Shown piece after piece: positions 9,238-18,092 of a stretch of 64,000 nt of DNA (positions within the stretch are counted from its first letter, which is position 1; each line of letters opens with the position of its first letter). Under the pieces are notes generated by a model, which searched no databases, was not told where the DNA came from, and was given only the letters and a program-made list of their open reading frames with translations. The translations under genes were made by a program, and so were the position numbers. Source of the DNA: Phycisphaerales bacterium. Lineage in GTDB: Bacteria; Planctomycetota; Phycisphaerae; Phycisphaerales; UBA1924. The DNA lies in the NCBI GenBank assembly GCA_016699835.1, contig CP064987.1, positions 1,860,001-1,924,000 on the forward strand, given 5' to 3'.

Positions 9238-9405
9238 TTGGTGGCACTGGTCTCCAGACCAGTGTGCCTTGAGTGGCATCGATGGCTGATATGTAGAAGA
9301 AGTAGAGGCAGGCGGGCCGCCTGCCCCACAAGCACGGCTAGATCCGTCTGTGAGTCATTGATGGTTGAACACAGAACACCACTCTGGAGAGTGGTGCCAC
9401 CATCG
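9238..9405. repeat. Cluster of short palindromic repeats after purB
   Basis: This stretch holds three palindromes between purB and the epimerase gene. The first is ACTGGTCTccAGACCAGT near 9244-9261. The second is the A-type core GGCAGGCGGGCCGCCTGCC near 9308-9326, preceded by GAAGAAGTAGA and followed by CCCACAAG. The third is a B-type hairpin ACCACTCTGGAGAGTGGTGCCACC near 9378-9402, an imperfect copy of the ones at 53.06 and 53.67 kb. The same A-then-B order recurs at 52.96-53.09 and 53.53-53.70 kb. As transcribed hairpins they could act as terminators or RNA-stability elements, but there is no U-tract. Confidence 0.8.
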
Positions 9406-9431
9406 AACCCTCGCCGCTACCCTCTTCCCAC

Positions 9432-10631
9432 ATGATCGGCCCGGAGCATCTGCCAAGTCCAAATCCACGTCGCTCGAACGGCACCTCGCGCCCCGCACGC
9501 GTGGCCGTCGTCACCGGCACGCGCGCCGAGTTCGGCCTGCTCCGCCCCGTGATGCGCGCGATCGACGCGCACAAGGACCTTGAACTCCTCGTCATCGCCG
9601 CGGGCACACACCTGATCCAGCCCGCCGAGACGTTCCGCGAGGTGAAGGCCTCGTTCGACATCGCCGACTCGATCCCCATGCAGATCGCCGGGCGGACCGG
9701 GCGGTACGAGGACGCCGAGAGCGTCGCCCGAGGCCTCGGGCGCTTCGCGCGGAGTTTCGATCGTCTCCGCCCCGACTGGATCATCGTGCTGGGGGACCGC
9801 ATCGAGCCGTTCGCCGCGGCCAGCGCGGGGGCGCTCCTGGGGATCGCCGTCGCCCACATCCATGGCGGCGACCGGGCCGAGGGCGTCGCCGACGACTCGC
9901 TCCGCCACGCGATCACGAAACTCTCGCACGTGCATCTCCCCGCGACGCCCGCCTCCGCCGAGAGGATCATCAGGATGGGTGAGCATGAGCACCGCGTTCA
10001 CGTCATCGGCTCGCCCTCGCTCGATGAGTTGGGCTCGATGCCAATGCTCGACGCCGAATCGCTCAAAGAACTCGGCACGCCCGACACGGTCTTCCTGATG
10101 CACCCGATGGGTCGCCACGCCGAGCAGGAGGAGGCCGCCGCCGCCGAAGTCTTGAAGGGGCTCGAGGGTCGGCGTGTGCTCGCGCTCCATCCGAACTTCG
10201 ATCCCGGGCGCGATGGGATCATGCGGGCGCTCGGGCACGCGAGCGTTGAAGGGGTGGTGGGGCGCGTCCGCGTCGTCTCGCACCTGCCACGCGAGAAGTT
10301 CGTCGGGTTGCTCAGGCACCTCGCCACGATGTCGGGTGGTGGTGTGCTGGTGGGGAACAGTTCCGCCGGCCTCATCGAGGCCGCGGCTCTCAAGGTCCGA
10401 GTCGTCGATGTCGGCTCGCGCCAGCAAGGCCGGGAACGGTTCGCGAATGTCGTGCAGGCGACCGAGTCCGCCCCGAGCGTGGCCGGCGCGGTCGAGAAGG
10501 CGTGCACCCTGGACCTCTCCACGCTGGCGCACGCCTATGGCGATGGACACGCCGGGCGTCGGCTGGCCGACGTGCTTGCGAGCCTTGATCCGCACGATCC
10601 GCGCCTGCTCCGCAAGATCAATGCGTATTGA
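9432..10631 (+). CDS. UDP-N-acetylglucosamine 2-epimerase, NeuC-like (hydrolysing type)
   Basis: Predicted to convert a UDP-HexNAc to the free 2-epimer, the first step towards sialic, legionaminic or related nonulosonic acids. VAVVTGTRAEFGLL near the N-terminus, DRIEPFAAASAGALLGIAV-AHIHGGDRAEG in the middle and DDSLRHAITKLSHVHLP match the NeuC/LegG branch rather than the non-hydrolysing WecB branch. C-terminal VGNSSAGLIEAAALKV is the UDP-binding part. The length of 399 residues is usual. No neuB or neuA neighbour is present, so the sugar product and its destination (glycan, capsule or protein glycosylation) remain open. The first about 20 residues are not conserved in type, and the true start could lie a little downstream. 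Confidence 0.82.
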   Translation: MIGPEHLPSPNPRRSNGTSRPARVAVVTGTRAEFGLLRPVMRAIDAHKDLELLVIAAGTHLIQPAETFREVKASFDIADSIPMQIAGRTGRYEDAESVARGLGRFARSFDRLRPDWIIVLGDRIEPFAAASAGALLGIAVAHIHGGDRAEGVADDSLRHAITKLSHVHLPATPASAERIIRMGEHEHRVHVIGSPSLDELGSMPMLDAESLKELGTPDTVFLMHPMGRHAEQEEAAAAEVLKGLEGRRVLALHPNFDPGRDGIMRALGHASVEGVVGRVRVVSHLPREKFVGLLRHLATMSGGGVLVGNSSAGLIEAAALKVRVVDVGSRQQGRERFANVVQATESAPSVAGAVEKACTLDLSTLAHAYGDGHAGRRLADVLASLDPHDPRLLRKINAY

Positions 10632-10841
10632 GTTTTCTCGGACGCTCGTCTTGGTTTCCAAGAACCCGAATAGATCTGAGTTGTCGCGGTTGACGGCCTC
10701 CGATCCGGCATTTCCACCCAAACGGACCAGACCGCCCCGCACCCACGCCACGGGGATGTCCCCGTTCCTCTCTCTCCAAAGTCACGAGGCCCGGCGTCCG
10801 ATCCATGGTGGTCCGGTGAACCCTTTGCGCGGAGCCATGGA

Positions 10842-11726
10842 ATGAGCGTCCTCACCCAAGAGCGTGAACAGATTGTGACCTCGGCGATCCGTGAGATCAG
10901 CCACATCGCCACGCTCCCCGAGATCACGATGCGGATCGTCGAACTCGTCGAAGATCCCAAGTCCACCGCGCAGGATCTCCACAAGGTCATCAGCAACGAC
11001 CCGGCCCTCTGCAGCCGCATCCTCAAGGTTGTCAACAGTTCGTTCTACGGACTCCCCGGGCAGATCGGCTCGATCAACCGCGCCATCGTGATGCTCGGGC
11101 TCAACGCCGTCAAGAACATCGCGATCGCCGCCAGCCTCGCCAAACTCTTCAAGGGTGGTGAACTGACTCCCGGCTTCTCCGCCAAGGACCTCTGGACGCA
11201 CTCGAACATCGTCTCCGCCGCGTGCAAGATGATCGCCAACTCGCTGAAGCTGGGCCTCTCCGACGAGGCCTTCCTCGCCGGCCTGATCCACGACATCGGG
11301 CTGATGGTCGAGATGCAGTACGACCGCAACAAACTCGTCGACGTCTTCCGCCGCGTCGGCGCCGACAGCAAGGGCATCCCCGCGACCGAGATGCTCGCGA
11401 TCGAGCAGGAAGTCTTCGGCGCGACCCACCAGGACTTCGGCGCCGGGCTGTGCGAGAAGTGGAAGTTCCCCAAGAGCTTCGCCTTCGTCACGGGCTACCA
11501 CCACCGCCCGATGGATCTCCCCAGCGAGAACCGCACGCTCTCGTGCATCGTGTACGTCGCCGACCGCCTCGCCGCCGACACAGGCCAGGGCTTCCGTGCC
11601 GATCTGCTGCACACGACCTTTGACCCGGCCGTGCTCGAGCAGTTGAAACTCACCAACGAGAAGATCGATGAGATTCGCAAGAACCTCTCGACCCACGTCA
11701 AGGACCTGGGCGCCCTGCTCGGATAA
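10842..11726 (+). CDS. HDOD-domain protein
   Basis: Signal-output protein with an HDOD domain, a catalytically relaxed relative of HD phosphohydrolases. It begins REISHIATLPEITMRIVELV, a helix typical of the domain start. It continues with SRILKVVNSSFYGLPGQI and NAVKNIAIAASLAKLF. A partial HD motif is present (LIHDIGLMVE, about residues 148-157) and is followed by TGYHHRP, so some metal-binding residues remain. HDOD proteins are known in chemotaxis-like and stress regulation, but the partner here is unknown. The gene is monocistronic and closed by a strong intrinsic terminator. Confidence 0.88.
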   Translation: MSVLTQEREQIVTSAIREISHIATLPEITMRIVELVEDPKSTAQDLHKVISNDPALCSRILKVVNSSFYGLPGQIGSINRAIVMLGLNAVKNIAIAASLAKLFKGGELTPGFSAKDLWTHSNIVSAACKMIANSLKLGLSDEAFLAGLIHDIGLMVEMQYDRNKLVDVFRRVGADSKGIPATEMLAIEQEVFGATHQDFGAGLCEKWKFPKSFAFVTGYHHRPMDLPSENRTLSCIVYVADRLAADTGQGFRADLLHTTFDPAVLEQLKLTNEKIDEIRKNLSTHVKDLGALLG

Positions 11727-11795
11727 GCCGAGTTCGCGCAAGACCCTACAGAACACCGGCAATCGTTGCCGAAATACCCAAACCGACTACGAAAA

Positions 11796-11829
11796 CGAAC
11801 CGGGGGATCGCCCCGGTTCGCTTCTTTTT
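11796..11829 (+). terminator. Intrinsic terminator of the HDOD gene
   Basis: A perfect 10-bp stem CGAACCGGGG / CCCCGGTTCG (11796-11805 and 11811-11820) with a GATCG loop is followed directly by CTTCTTTTT. It lies 70 bp after the HDOD stop codon. This is the clearest rho-independent terminator in the window. Confidence 0.92.
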
Positions 11830-11949
11830 GCATCAAAATTCGCGTGATCCACACGGGCGAGCGACCGATAGCCCTAGTGCCTACATGTGCTACTCATCCC
11901 GGATTGGCTCCCTCCAGTCCGGTACCCAAGCTCTCTCTTTCTCCCTCCG

Positions 11950-11977
11950 GGCGGCCGCGTGGAAACACGCGACCGCC
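11950..11977 (-). terminator. Hairpin at the surE 3' end
   Basis: A 12-bp stem with one mismatch, GGCGGCCGCGTG / CACGCGACCGCC, lies just beyond the surE stop codon. The T-run lies on the plus-strand side (TTTT at 11978-11981), so for surE it would act only as a 3' hairpin. It could also serve as a back-up terminator for the convergent HDOD transcript. Confidence 0.45.
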
Positions 11978-11980
11978 TTT

Positions 11981-12799
11981 TCACTTGGTCCCAAGCCGCG
12001 TGCGCATCTCGTCGAGCATGCCGTGGCGCGTCAGGTCGTACATCAACGGCGTGACCGTGATCCTTCCTTGCAACAGGTGGTCGACGTCCGTCCCCTTCTC
12101 GGTTCCATGGAAATCCAGCCCGTGCCCCGAGGCCCAGTAATACACCTCGCCGATGGGGTTCATACGCCGTTCGTACTGATCCACGAGCCCGTGCGTGTTC
12201 ATCGGGCACACCACGACGCCCGGCATCCGAGACTCCCCGCCGTTCTCCTCGACCGGTGGGACGTTCACGCTCACGCACTCGTGCGCGCGCATCACGTCGC
12301 CCGACATCAACCGCTCGACGGCCTTGCACGCCCAGCGCGCCGCCACGTCATACCGCGGCTTTCCCGTGCCGAGCATCAGGCTCATTGCGATCGACGGCAC
12401 GCCCAGAAACGCCGCTTCGAGGGCCGCCGCCACCGTCCCCGAATAGATCACGTTGATGCCGCAGTTCGCCCCCGAGTTCAACCCGCTGATCACCAGGTCC
12501 GGCCTCGAACCCTTGCCGTGCTTCTCGGGCCAGATGTTGGAGATCGCGAGTTTCACGCAGTCCGCGGGCCTCGCATCCACCGCCACGCCGACCATCCTCG
12601 CCGAGACGCGCTCCTCGCGAACCATGATCGGGGTGTGAAACGTCACCCCATGCCCGGAGGCCGACTGCACCGTCTGCGGCGCCACAGTAAAGACCTCGAG
12701 CGGCGTGGAGGACGACCTGCCCCATTCGAGCAGCGCGTCATGCATCGCCTCGATCCCTGGCGCCCGGATGCCGTCGTCGTTGGTGAGAAGGATGCGCAC
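11981..12799 (-). CDS. surE: 5'/3'-nucleotidase SurE
   Basis: Metal-dependent phosphatase that dephosphorylates nucleoside 5'- and 3'-monophosphates and short polyphosphates. It starts VRILLTNDDGIRAPGI with the catalytic NDDG motif. SGLNSGANCGINVIYSGTVAAALEA supplies the second conserved metal and phosphate block. The length of 272 residues is normal. The frame is open further upstream to 12964, but that extension overlaps mutM and is not SurE-like, so the GTG at 12799 (or TTG at 12805) is the likely start. It is divergent from mutM with about 50 bp between the two GTG starts. Confidence 0.93.
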   Translation of the reverse strand: MRILLTNDDGIRAPGIEAMHDALLEWGRSSSTPLEVFTVAPQTVQSASGHGVTFHTPIMVREERVSARMVGVAVDARPADCVKLAISNIWPEKHGKGSRPDLVISGLNSGANCGINVIYSGTVAAALEAAFLGVPSIAMSLMLGTGKPRYDVAARWACKAVERLMSGDVMRAHECVSVNVPPVEENGGESRMPGVVVCPMNTHGLVDQYERRMNPIGEVYYWASGHGLDFHGTEKGTDVDHLLQGRITVTPLMYDLTRHGMLDEMRTRLGTK

Positions 12800-12850
12800 G
12801 CCCAACGATAGCCAACGCCAGGAGTCACCCGGCAAGTCCAACAATCCCGC

Positions 12851-13744
12851 GTGCCCGAACTCCCCGAGGTCGAGTCCATCCGGAGATCCCTTGAGCCGAC
12901 GCTCCGCGGCTCGCGCGTCACCAGCGTGGATCTCCGCCGAGCGGACATCGCCCATGACGAGCACGATCGCACGCCGTCACCGGAAGCCCTGCTCCAGGGC
13001 GCAACGATCGATCGCCTCGAACGCAAGGGGAAGCAACTCGCGATCGTGTCGAGCGATGGACGGGTGTTGGTGGTCCACCTGGGCATGAGCGGCAACCTGC
13101 GTCTGCTCGAGCAGTACGGAGGAGAAGTTGATCTTCCGCCACACACCCATGCCGTGTGGTCGCTGAAGTCCTCAAGCGGGCCAGCCACGCTCTTCTTCCG
13201 TGACCCGCGCCGATTCGGCGGGCTGACCACACTCTCATCGCTGGCCGCAGTCTCGGCACGATGGCAAGAACTCGGCCCCGACGCCCTGACTGTCGCGGCC
13301 GCATCCCTGGCCGAGCGCCTCAAAGGAACCCGGGCGATCAAGGCCGCCCTCCTCGACCAGAGCGTGATCGCCGGCGTGGGGAACATCTACGCCGACGAGG
13401 CCCTCTTCCTCGCGGGGATCCATCCCAAGCGGCGGGTCTCCACCCTGCGACCGTTTGAGATCGCACGCCTGGCGGATTCCATCCAGAACGTGCTCGAGGC
13501 GTCGATCCAGGCGGGTGGGACGACCCTGCGGGACTATGCCAACGCCGCAGGCCGTCCGGGCGGCTTCCAGAAGGCCCACAACGTCTATGCCCGTGCCGGG
13601 CGGCCCTGTGTCGCCTGTGGGGCCTCCCTGCGGGCGATCCTGCTCGCCCAGCGAACCACGACCTACTGCCCTACCTGCCAACCGGTGCGAACGCCAATTG
13701 GCCGCGGCTTCCACACCCGATCCACACTCCAATCGGGTGAATGA
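12851..13744 (+). CDS. mutM: Formamidopyrimidine-DNA glycosylase (Fpg)
   Basis: Bifunctional glycosylase/AP lyase that removes 8-oxoguanine and formamidopyrimidines in base excision repair. A GTG start gives the N-terminal PELPEVES, in which Pro2 is the Schiff-base nucleophile and Glu3 the acid. RKGKQLAIV carries the beta-loop lysine. The helix-two-turn-helix is DQSVIAGVGNIYADEALF. The C-terminal zinc finger is complete (C-x2-C, then C-x2-C in CPTCQP), with the DNA-contacting Arg in QRTTTY. The length of 297 residues is slightly longer than usual because of a short tail. It shares a 51-bp divergent region with surE. Confidence 0.95.
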   Translation: MPELPEVESIRRSLEPTLRGSRVTSVDLRRADIAHDEHDRTPSPEALLQGATIDRLERKGKQLAIVSSDGRVLVVHLGMSGNLRLLEQYGGEVDLPPHTHAVWSLKSSSGPATLFFRDPRRFGGLTTLSSLAAVSARWQELGPDALTVAAASLAERLKGTRAIKAALLDQSVIAGVGNIYADEALFLAGIHPKRRVSTLRPFEIARLADSIQNVLEASIQAGGTTLRDYANAAGRPGGFQKAHNVYARAGRPCVACGASLRAILLAQRTTTYCPTCQPVRTPIGRGFHTRSTLQSGE

Positions 13745-14160
13745 CAGTGGAGATCAAACTCGGCAGACCTGCGCTCGAAGAACCCGATTACGTAAAGAAA
13801 ACTCGTCGTCGTAGAAAAGAAGGGCGCACGGTTTGGGGATTCGTGCCACACGACGCGTGCAAATTATTCATCAACAAGCATTTACGAGAAAAGAACCAGT
13901 GAACAACCTGTCGGTTCGCGCGTGTGCATTGGCCGTATGAGTCCGTCGACGTGTCGGTTCTGAGACATCCGACCAAAGACCGGATTGAACCACCGAGCGC
14001 CCATGCCACCAACCGGCGCGTTATCCACAGCCTGTCCACCGCGCATGTCGGTTCGGCCAAGTATGCGCACCGCGAGTATTGCGAAAGAATGAACATGCTC
14101 TGGCACCAGGAGAGGCGACCCCTGCCAGCGGCATGTGCGCATCGATGCAAGGCACGAGTT
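13745..14160. other. Candidate chromosomal replication origin (oriC) beside dnaA
   Basis: A 416-bp gap between mutM and the 3' end of dnaA, with no credible gene. It contains a perfect consensus DnaA box TTATCCACA at 14021-14029. Three copies of the 9-mer TGTCGGTTC occur at 13909-13917, 13952-13960 and 14046-14054, all in one orientation. An A/T-richer stretch lies at about 13780-13905 in an otherwise GC-rich region. This layout (box, iterons, AT-rich segment, dnaA neighbour) is what an origin would show. Only one perfect box is present, however, and dnaN is about 30 kb away, so the call is tentative. Confidence 0.4.
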
Positions 14161-15645
14161 CTACTCGTCGCCCCGGGCCATCTTGGACTCGATCTCCGCG
14201 ATCACGCCCCGCAGTTCGCCCGTGTCGGTCTCCAGGCGCGACTCGATGGACTTGTTCGCGTGGAGAACGGTCGTGTGGTCGCGCCCACCGAAGTAGCCGC
14301 CGATCTCGATGAGCGAGAGTCGCGTGTGCCGCCGGGCGAGGTACATCCCGATCTGGCGCGGGAAGACGACCGAGCGCTCGCGCTTCTTCGACTGCAGGTC
14401 GCTGCTCTTGAGCCCGTAAAAGTCCGTCACGGCGGCAAAGATCGACTGGATGGAGACGTTCGGAGCCGTCTGGGGGACGGCCGTGCCCAGCGCCTCACGC
14501 GCCAGGATCATGTCGATGGGACGGGCGTCCACGCTCGAGTGGATCTGCATCTGGCTGATCGCGCCCTCCAACTCGCGGACGTTCGTCGTGCAGCGCTCGG
14601 CGATCAGGCACGCGACATCGTCGGGGATCGTGATCCCCCGGACCCGGGCCTTGCTCTTGACGATCGCAACGCGCGTCTCGAACACGGGCGGATGCATCTG
14701 CTCCACGACGCCCTGCTTGAACCGGCTCATCAGGCGGTCGGAAAGTTCGGGGATCTCGTCCGGCGGCGCGTCGGACGAGAGCACGATCTGCGAGCCCGAC
14801 TGCTTGAGTTCGTTGAAGGTGTGGAAGAACTCCTCCTGGGCGCGGTCCTTGCCCTTGAGGTCGTGGATGTCGTCGACGACGAGCACGTCGACCTCACGGA
14901 ATCGATGCCGGAGCGCCGTGTAGTCACCCTGCTCGACGCAACTGAAGAACTGAGTCATGAAGTTGTCGCACGAGAGGAACGCCACGGCGGTGTCGGGCTT
15001 CTTCCGCAGGATCTCGAGGCAGATCGCCTGGAGCAGGTGCGTCTTGCCCAGGCCGACCCCGCCATGGATGAAGAGGGGGTTGAAGTTCCCGCCGGGCTGG
15101 CTGGCGACGGACTTCGCGGCGGCGTGGGCGAAGCGGTTCTCCGGCCCGACGATGTAGTTCTCGAAGGTGAAGTCTGGAATGAGAACGACATCCCCCGTCC
15201 ACGCCGGCCGACCGGCCTTGGGCGGCTCATGGGCGAGACGCCTCGTTGGATCGCCCGCGACACCTCCTTGATAAACCACAATCTCGGGCGTGGAGACGAC
15301 ACCACGTTCGGTGCCGCCCGTGACGCCCGCTCCGGCGCCGACGAGCACGCCGACTTTCGCGGGGCGTTCTTTCATCCGCACGCTTGTGGGCGCGGGGTCG
15401 TCGGGCCCGAGGAAGCGCACGGGCAGGAAGTTCCCGGTGACGGCCATCGCCGCCTCGGAGAACGCCTGGGCGCATGACGTCTTGAGATACGTCTGGTGTG
15501 TGGGGGATTCCGCCCGCAGGTTGAGCGCCCCCCCATCGATCCCCAGGGGCACGATCTCCTCGAACCACTGGCGGCACATGGTGGGGTGATGCCGGCGGAG
15601 ATGCGCGAGCATGTCGCGCAACAGGTTTGCGTTGGTCTGGGTCAT
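14161..15645 (-). CDS. dnaA: Chromosomal replication initiator protein DnaA
   Basis: AAA+ ATPase that binds origin DnaA boxes and opens the duplex. N-terminal domain I is followed by a variable linker (about 85-150). In the AAA+ core, Walker A is GGVGLGKT (about 195-202) and Walker B is VDVLVVDDIHDLKGK. The C-terminal HTH domain IV carries the signature FGGRDHTTVLHA and the preceding RQIGMYLARRHTRLSL. The ATG at 15645 (MTQTNANLL) is preferred; a GTG at 15663 is in frame. It is not next to dnaN, unlike the common dnaA-dnaN order. Confidence 0.96.
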   Translation of the reverse strand: MTQTNANLLRDMLAHLRRHHPTMCRQWFEEIVPLGIDGGALNLRAESPTHQTYLKTSCAQAFSEAAMAVTGNFLPVRFLGPDDPAPTSVRMKERPAKVGVLVGAGAGVTGGTERGVVSTPEIVVYQGGVAGDPTRRLAHEPPKAGRPAWTGDVVLIPDFTFENYIVGPENRFAHAAAKSVASQPGGNFNPLFIHGGVGLGKTHLLQAICLEILRKKPDTAVAFLSCDNFMTQFFSCVEQGDYTALRHRFREVDVLVVDDIHDLKGKDRAQEEFFHTFNELKQSGSQIVLSSDAPPDEIPELSDRLMSRFKQGVVEQMHPPVFETRVAIVKSKARVRGITIPDDVACLIAERCTTNVRELEGAISQMQIHSSVDARPIDMILAREALGTAVPQTAPNVSIQSIFAAVTDFYGLKSSDLQSKKRERSVVFPRQIGMYLARRHTRLSLIEIGGYFGGRDHTTVLHANKSIESRLETDTGELRGVIAEIESKMARGDE

Positions 15646-16161
15646 GGGACTCGTGGGAACCAAGAGGCGAAAGAGACTTCATGACGAGGAACACGGACAT
15701 GTCGGTGGGTTATGTCCACCAGACCCAGTCGCGAGCGCCGTGGTCATGGGCACTCATCCCGGAGGAGTGAGACCGTGTTCCCCGTGGTGTTCGTGCGGGC
15801 CGCATCGGGCTTTGGCCTCGCGTCCGCGTGAAAACCCCTCGATCGCCGCCCCGTGCCGGCGCGACCTCCCATGCCGATCTCGATCGTCCACTTCGAGTCA
15901 CGGCCGACTCCTCTCCCACGCCGACGCGCTGCCGCCCCCATCGACTCAGACCCCCAACTCTCGTTGAGAAGCCCATAATCCGGAAACGACCCGCCGCGAG
16001 AAACTCGTTGTTCGAACCACCAGTTCCTGAACACCATCGGCCTCGCCTCGATCTTCCACCGGCGGGCACCACTCAACGTACTAAGTGTCGCGACACGTGT
16101 CAACACCAACCACAAAGATTCCAATTCAACGCCGCGCCTTGACTCCGTGGACGATCCCGGA
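15646..16161. other. Long upstream region of dnaA without a gene
   Basis: About 515 bp between the dnaA start and the 3' end of the MBL gene. I see no supported ORF here; open frames are compositional. It should hold the dnaA promoter. A perfect 12-bp palindrome GTGTCGCGACAC is at 16085-16096, and TTATGTCCA, a poor DnaA-box relative, is near 15709. Neither is assigned a function. Confidence 0.4.
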
Positions 16162-17103
16162 CTATGTCGTCGAGGCCTTCCCCGTGCGCGCCCGCTCCTT
16201 GGCCTCGGCCTCGTGCAGCTGCTGGTCATAGCGCTCGCGGTTCCCCTTGTAGTCCGCGAGGAAGAGCACCTTCGCCGCCAGTTTCGGGCCCGCGACCTCG
16301 GCGAGACGCTTGCGCGCGTACAGGATGTCCGTCCGGCGTGATATGTGCACGATCACCAGGTGCTGGCACTCGAGCACGCGCAGCCACTCGGCGATGTCGT
16401 CCACGTGCATGTGCATCCCGATCTTCGCCCGTTGCTTGTGATCGGGCTCGAAGAACGTGCACTCGGCGACCACGATCTGGGCCTTGCGCACGTCCTCGCG
16501 GACCAGGTGCGGGCCCGGCGCGGTGTCCCCCGTGAAGGCGATCTGCGGGATCTCCAGGTTCCGCGTGATCTCCACGCCCCGGTCCTTCAGTTCGCGCAGT
16601 TTTTCCTGCGGGAGTTCGTGGAACTCCTCCTTGAGTTTCGTGCGCTTCTCGACCACGACATACCCGAACGAGGGGCACGTGTGCTCGGTGGGGAACCCGC
16701 GGAGGATGATGTTGTTCTTGATCTCGACGTGGTGCTCGGGCTCGATCCCGATGACCTCATACGGCGTGCGCTGCGACTCGAGGTCCACGAACCCCGCCAT
16801 CATCTTGTGGATCGCCGGCACGATCCGAGCGTCGCACACGATCTTCGCGTTGCCCATCCCCTGGAAGCGGCGCTGCGAGCAGTAGTACGCGAGCGAGCCG
16901 ATGTGGTCCATGTGCCCGTGCGTGATCGCCAGGTGCTTGCTGGGCAGCATCGCCCGCGGGCACGAGCCGATGTCCACCCCAAGGTCCAGTTCGGGGACCT
17001 GCAGGCACGTGATCTCCCCGGCGATCGATTCGCCAAAGAGCCGATACGGCGGCATGTACAGAAATCCGAGTGAGCCCTCGCGGGGCGGCGGCTTGGGGAG
17101 CAT
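16162..17103 (-). CDS. Metallo-beta-lactamase fold hydrolase (RNase Z-like)
   Basis: Zinc hydrolase of the MBL superfamily. The metal-binding motif HGHMDHIG is at about 62-69. A second ligand region AFTGDTAPG and a late HISRR complete the fold. The arrangement resembles the RNase Z/ElaC branch that processes tRNA 3' ends, but the protein lacks enough features for a firm tRNase Z call. The start is fixed by AGGAGG 8 nt upstream of the ATG at 17103, although the frame is open to 17133. It is divergent from the VTT-domain gene. Confidence 0.8.
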   Translation of the reverse strand: MLPKPPPREGSLGFLYMPPYRLFGESIAGEITCLQVPELDLGVDIGSCPRAMLPSKHLAITHGHMDHIGSLAYYCSQRRFQGMGNAKIVCDARIVPAIHKMMAGFVDLESQRTPYEVIGIEPEHHVEIKNNIILRGFPTEHTCPSFGYVVVEKRTKLKEEFHELPQEKLRELKDRGVEITRNLEIPQIAFTGDTAPGPHLVREDVRKAQIVVAECTFFEPDHKQRAKIGMHMHVDDIAEWLRVLECQHLVIVHISRRTDILYARKRLAEVAGPKLAAKVLFLADYKGNRERYDQQLHEAEAKERARTGKASTT

Positions 17104-17139
17104 CGGAAAAGCCTCCTGTGGCCGGATTCTCATCCGTCC

Positions 17140-18078
17140 ATGAGCACCACACGATCCATCAACCGCGAGATGGTAGCGCCCACGGCTCGGGGCGTCGGGT
17201 CAGATCAACGAACACGGGCCGAAGACCTACCCTCTGCCGTGCCCGATCCCGACACGCTATCAACAAGCCACACACAGTCGTCGAATGCCGCGTCCAACCC
17301 GGCGGAATCGTCGCCCGCCGAGCAGTCCCCCATGAAATCGGCCTGGGCGACGATCGTGAAACTCGGACCGGCCAGTTGGCTCGCGCTCGGCGCGTTGGTC
17401 CTTCCACCCCTCGGATCGATCGTTCTCTTCGCGTATCTCAAAACCATCGGCACGTGGTTGAAAGAACAAGGCGCCACCGGCATCTCGGCATACATCGTGG
17501 CCTTCATCCTCTTCGCCGGGCTGGCGCTGCTCCCGACATACTCCACCGCGATCGTTGGCGGATGGGCGTTTGGTCTGAAGGTCGGCATCCCCGCCGCCCT
17601 CGCCGGATTCACCGGCGGCAGCCTCCTCGCCTACGCCATCTGCAAGCCCACCGCCGCCGAACGTGTCGAGAAGGTCATCCAGGAGCATCCGCGCTGGGCC
17701 CAGGTCCGCACGGCCCTCATCGGCGGCTCGACGCTCAAGACCCTCGCGATCGTGTCGCTCGTGCGCCTCCCGCCGAACTCCCCCTTCGCCATGACCAATC
17801 TCGTCCTCGCGAGCACCAGGGTCCGCCTCTGGATCTTCGCGCTGGGCACGCTCGTCGGCATGGCGCCCAGGACCATCATCGCCGTCTGGATCGGCTCAAA
17901 CATCCAGCAGCAACTCGAAGAGGGAGCCGACAAGAAGCCCCTCTGGCTCATCATCGGCGGCATCGTCCTGAGCCTGCTCGTCCTCGGCATCATCGGCCTG
18001 ATCGCCAAACGCTCACTCGCCCACATGGTCTCGCAAACCCCCGCGAACGCGCCAGGCTCGAGCACGCCTCAGGCCTAG
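17140..18078 (+). CDS. VTT-domain (TVP38/TMEM64, DedA-like) membrane protein
   Basis: Integral membrane protein with about five to six hydrophobic segments after a Ser/Pro/Ala-rich, probably disordered N-terminus of about 65 residues. The central region ALLPTYSTAIVGGWAFGLKVG...AGFTGGSLLAYAI and the later VRLPPNSPFAMTNLVLAST match the VTT fold, a family linked to lipid scrambling and transport. Internal ATGs at 17170 and 17332 could give shorter proteins. The substrate is unknown. Confidence 0.78.
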   Translation: MSTTRSINREMVAPTARGVGSDQRTRAEDLPSAVPDPDTLSTSHTQSSNAASNPAESSPAEQSPMKSAWATIVKLGPASWLALGALVLPPLGSIVLFAYLKTIGTWLKEQGATGISAYIVAFILFAGLALLPTYSTAIVGGWAFGLKVGIPAALAGFTGGSLLAYAICKPTAAERVEKVIQEHPRWAQVRTALIGGSTLKTLAIVSLVRLPPNSPFAMTNLVLASTRVRLWIFALGTLVGMAPRTIIAVWIGSNIQQQLEEGADKKPLWLIIGGIVLSLLVLGIIGLIAKRSLAHMVSQTPANAPGSSTPQA

Positions 18079-18092
18079 CACCGGCGATCGTC

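Noticed and set aside
13924..15477. 517-residue plus-strand ORF over dnaA
   Set aside because: Antisense shadow of dnaA; high GC removes stop codons and no domain is readable.
15700..15730. DnaA box upstream of dnaA (TTATGTCCA)
   Set aside because: Too far from the TTATCCACA consensus and isolated.
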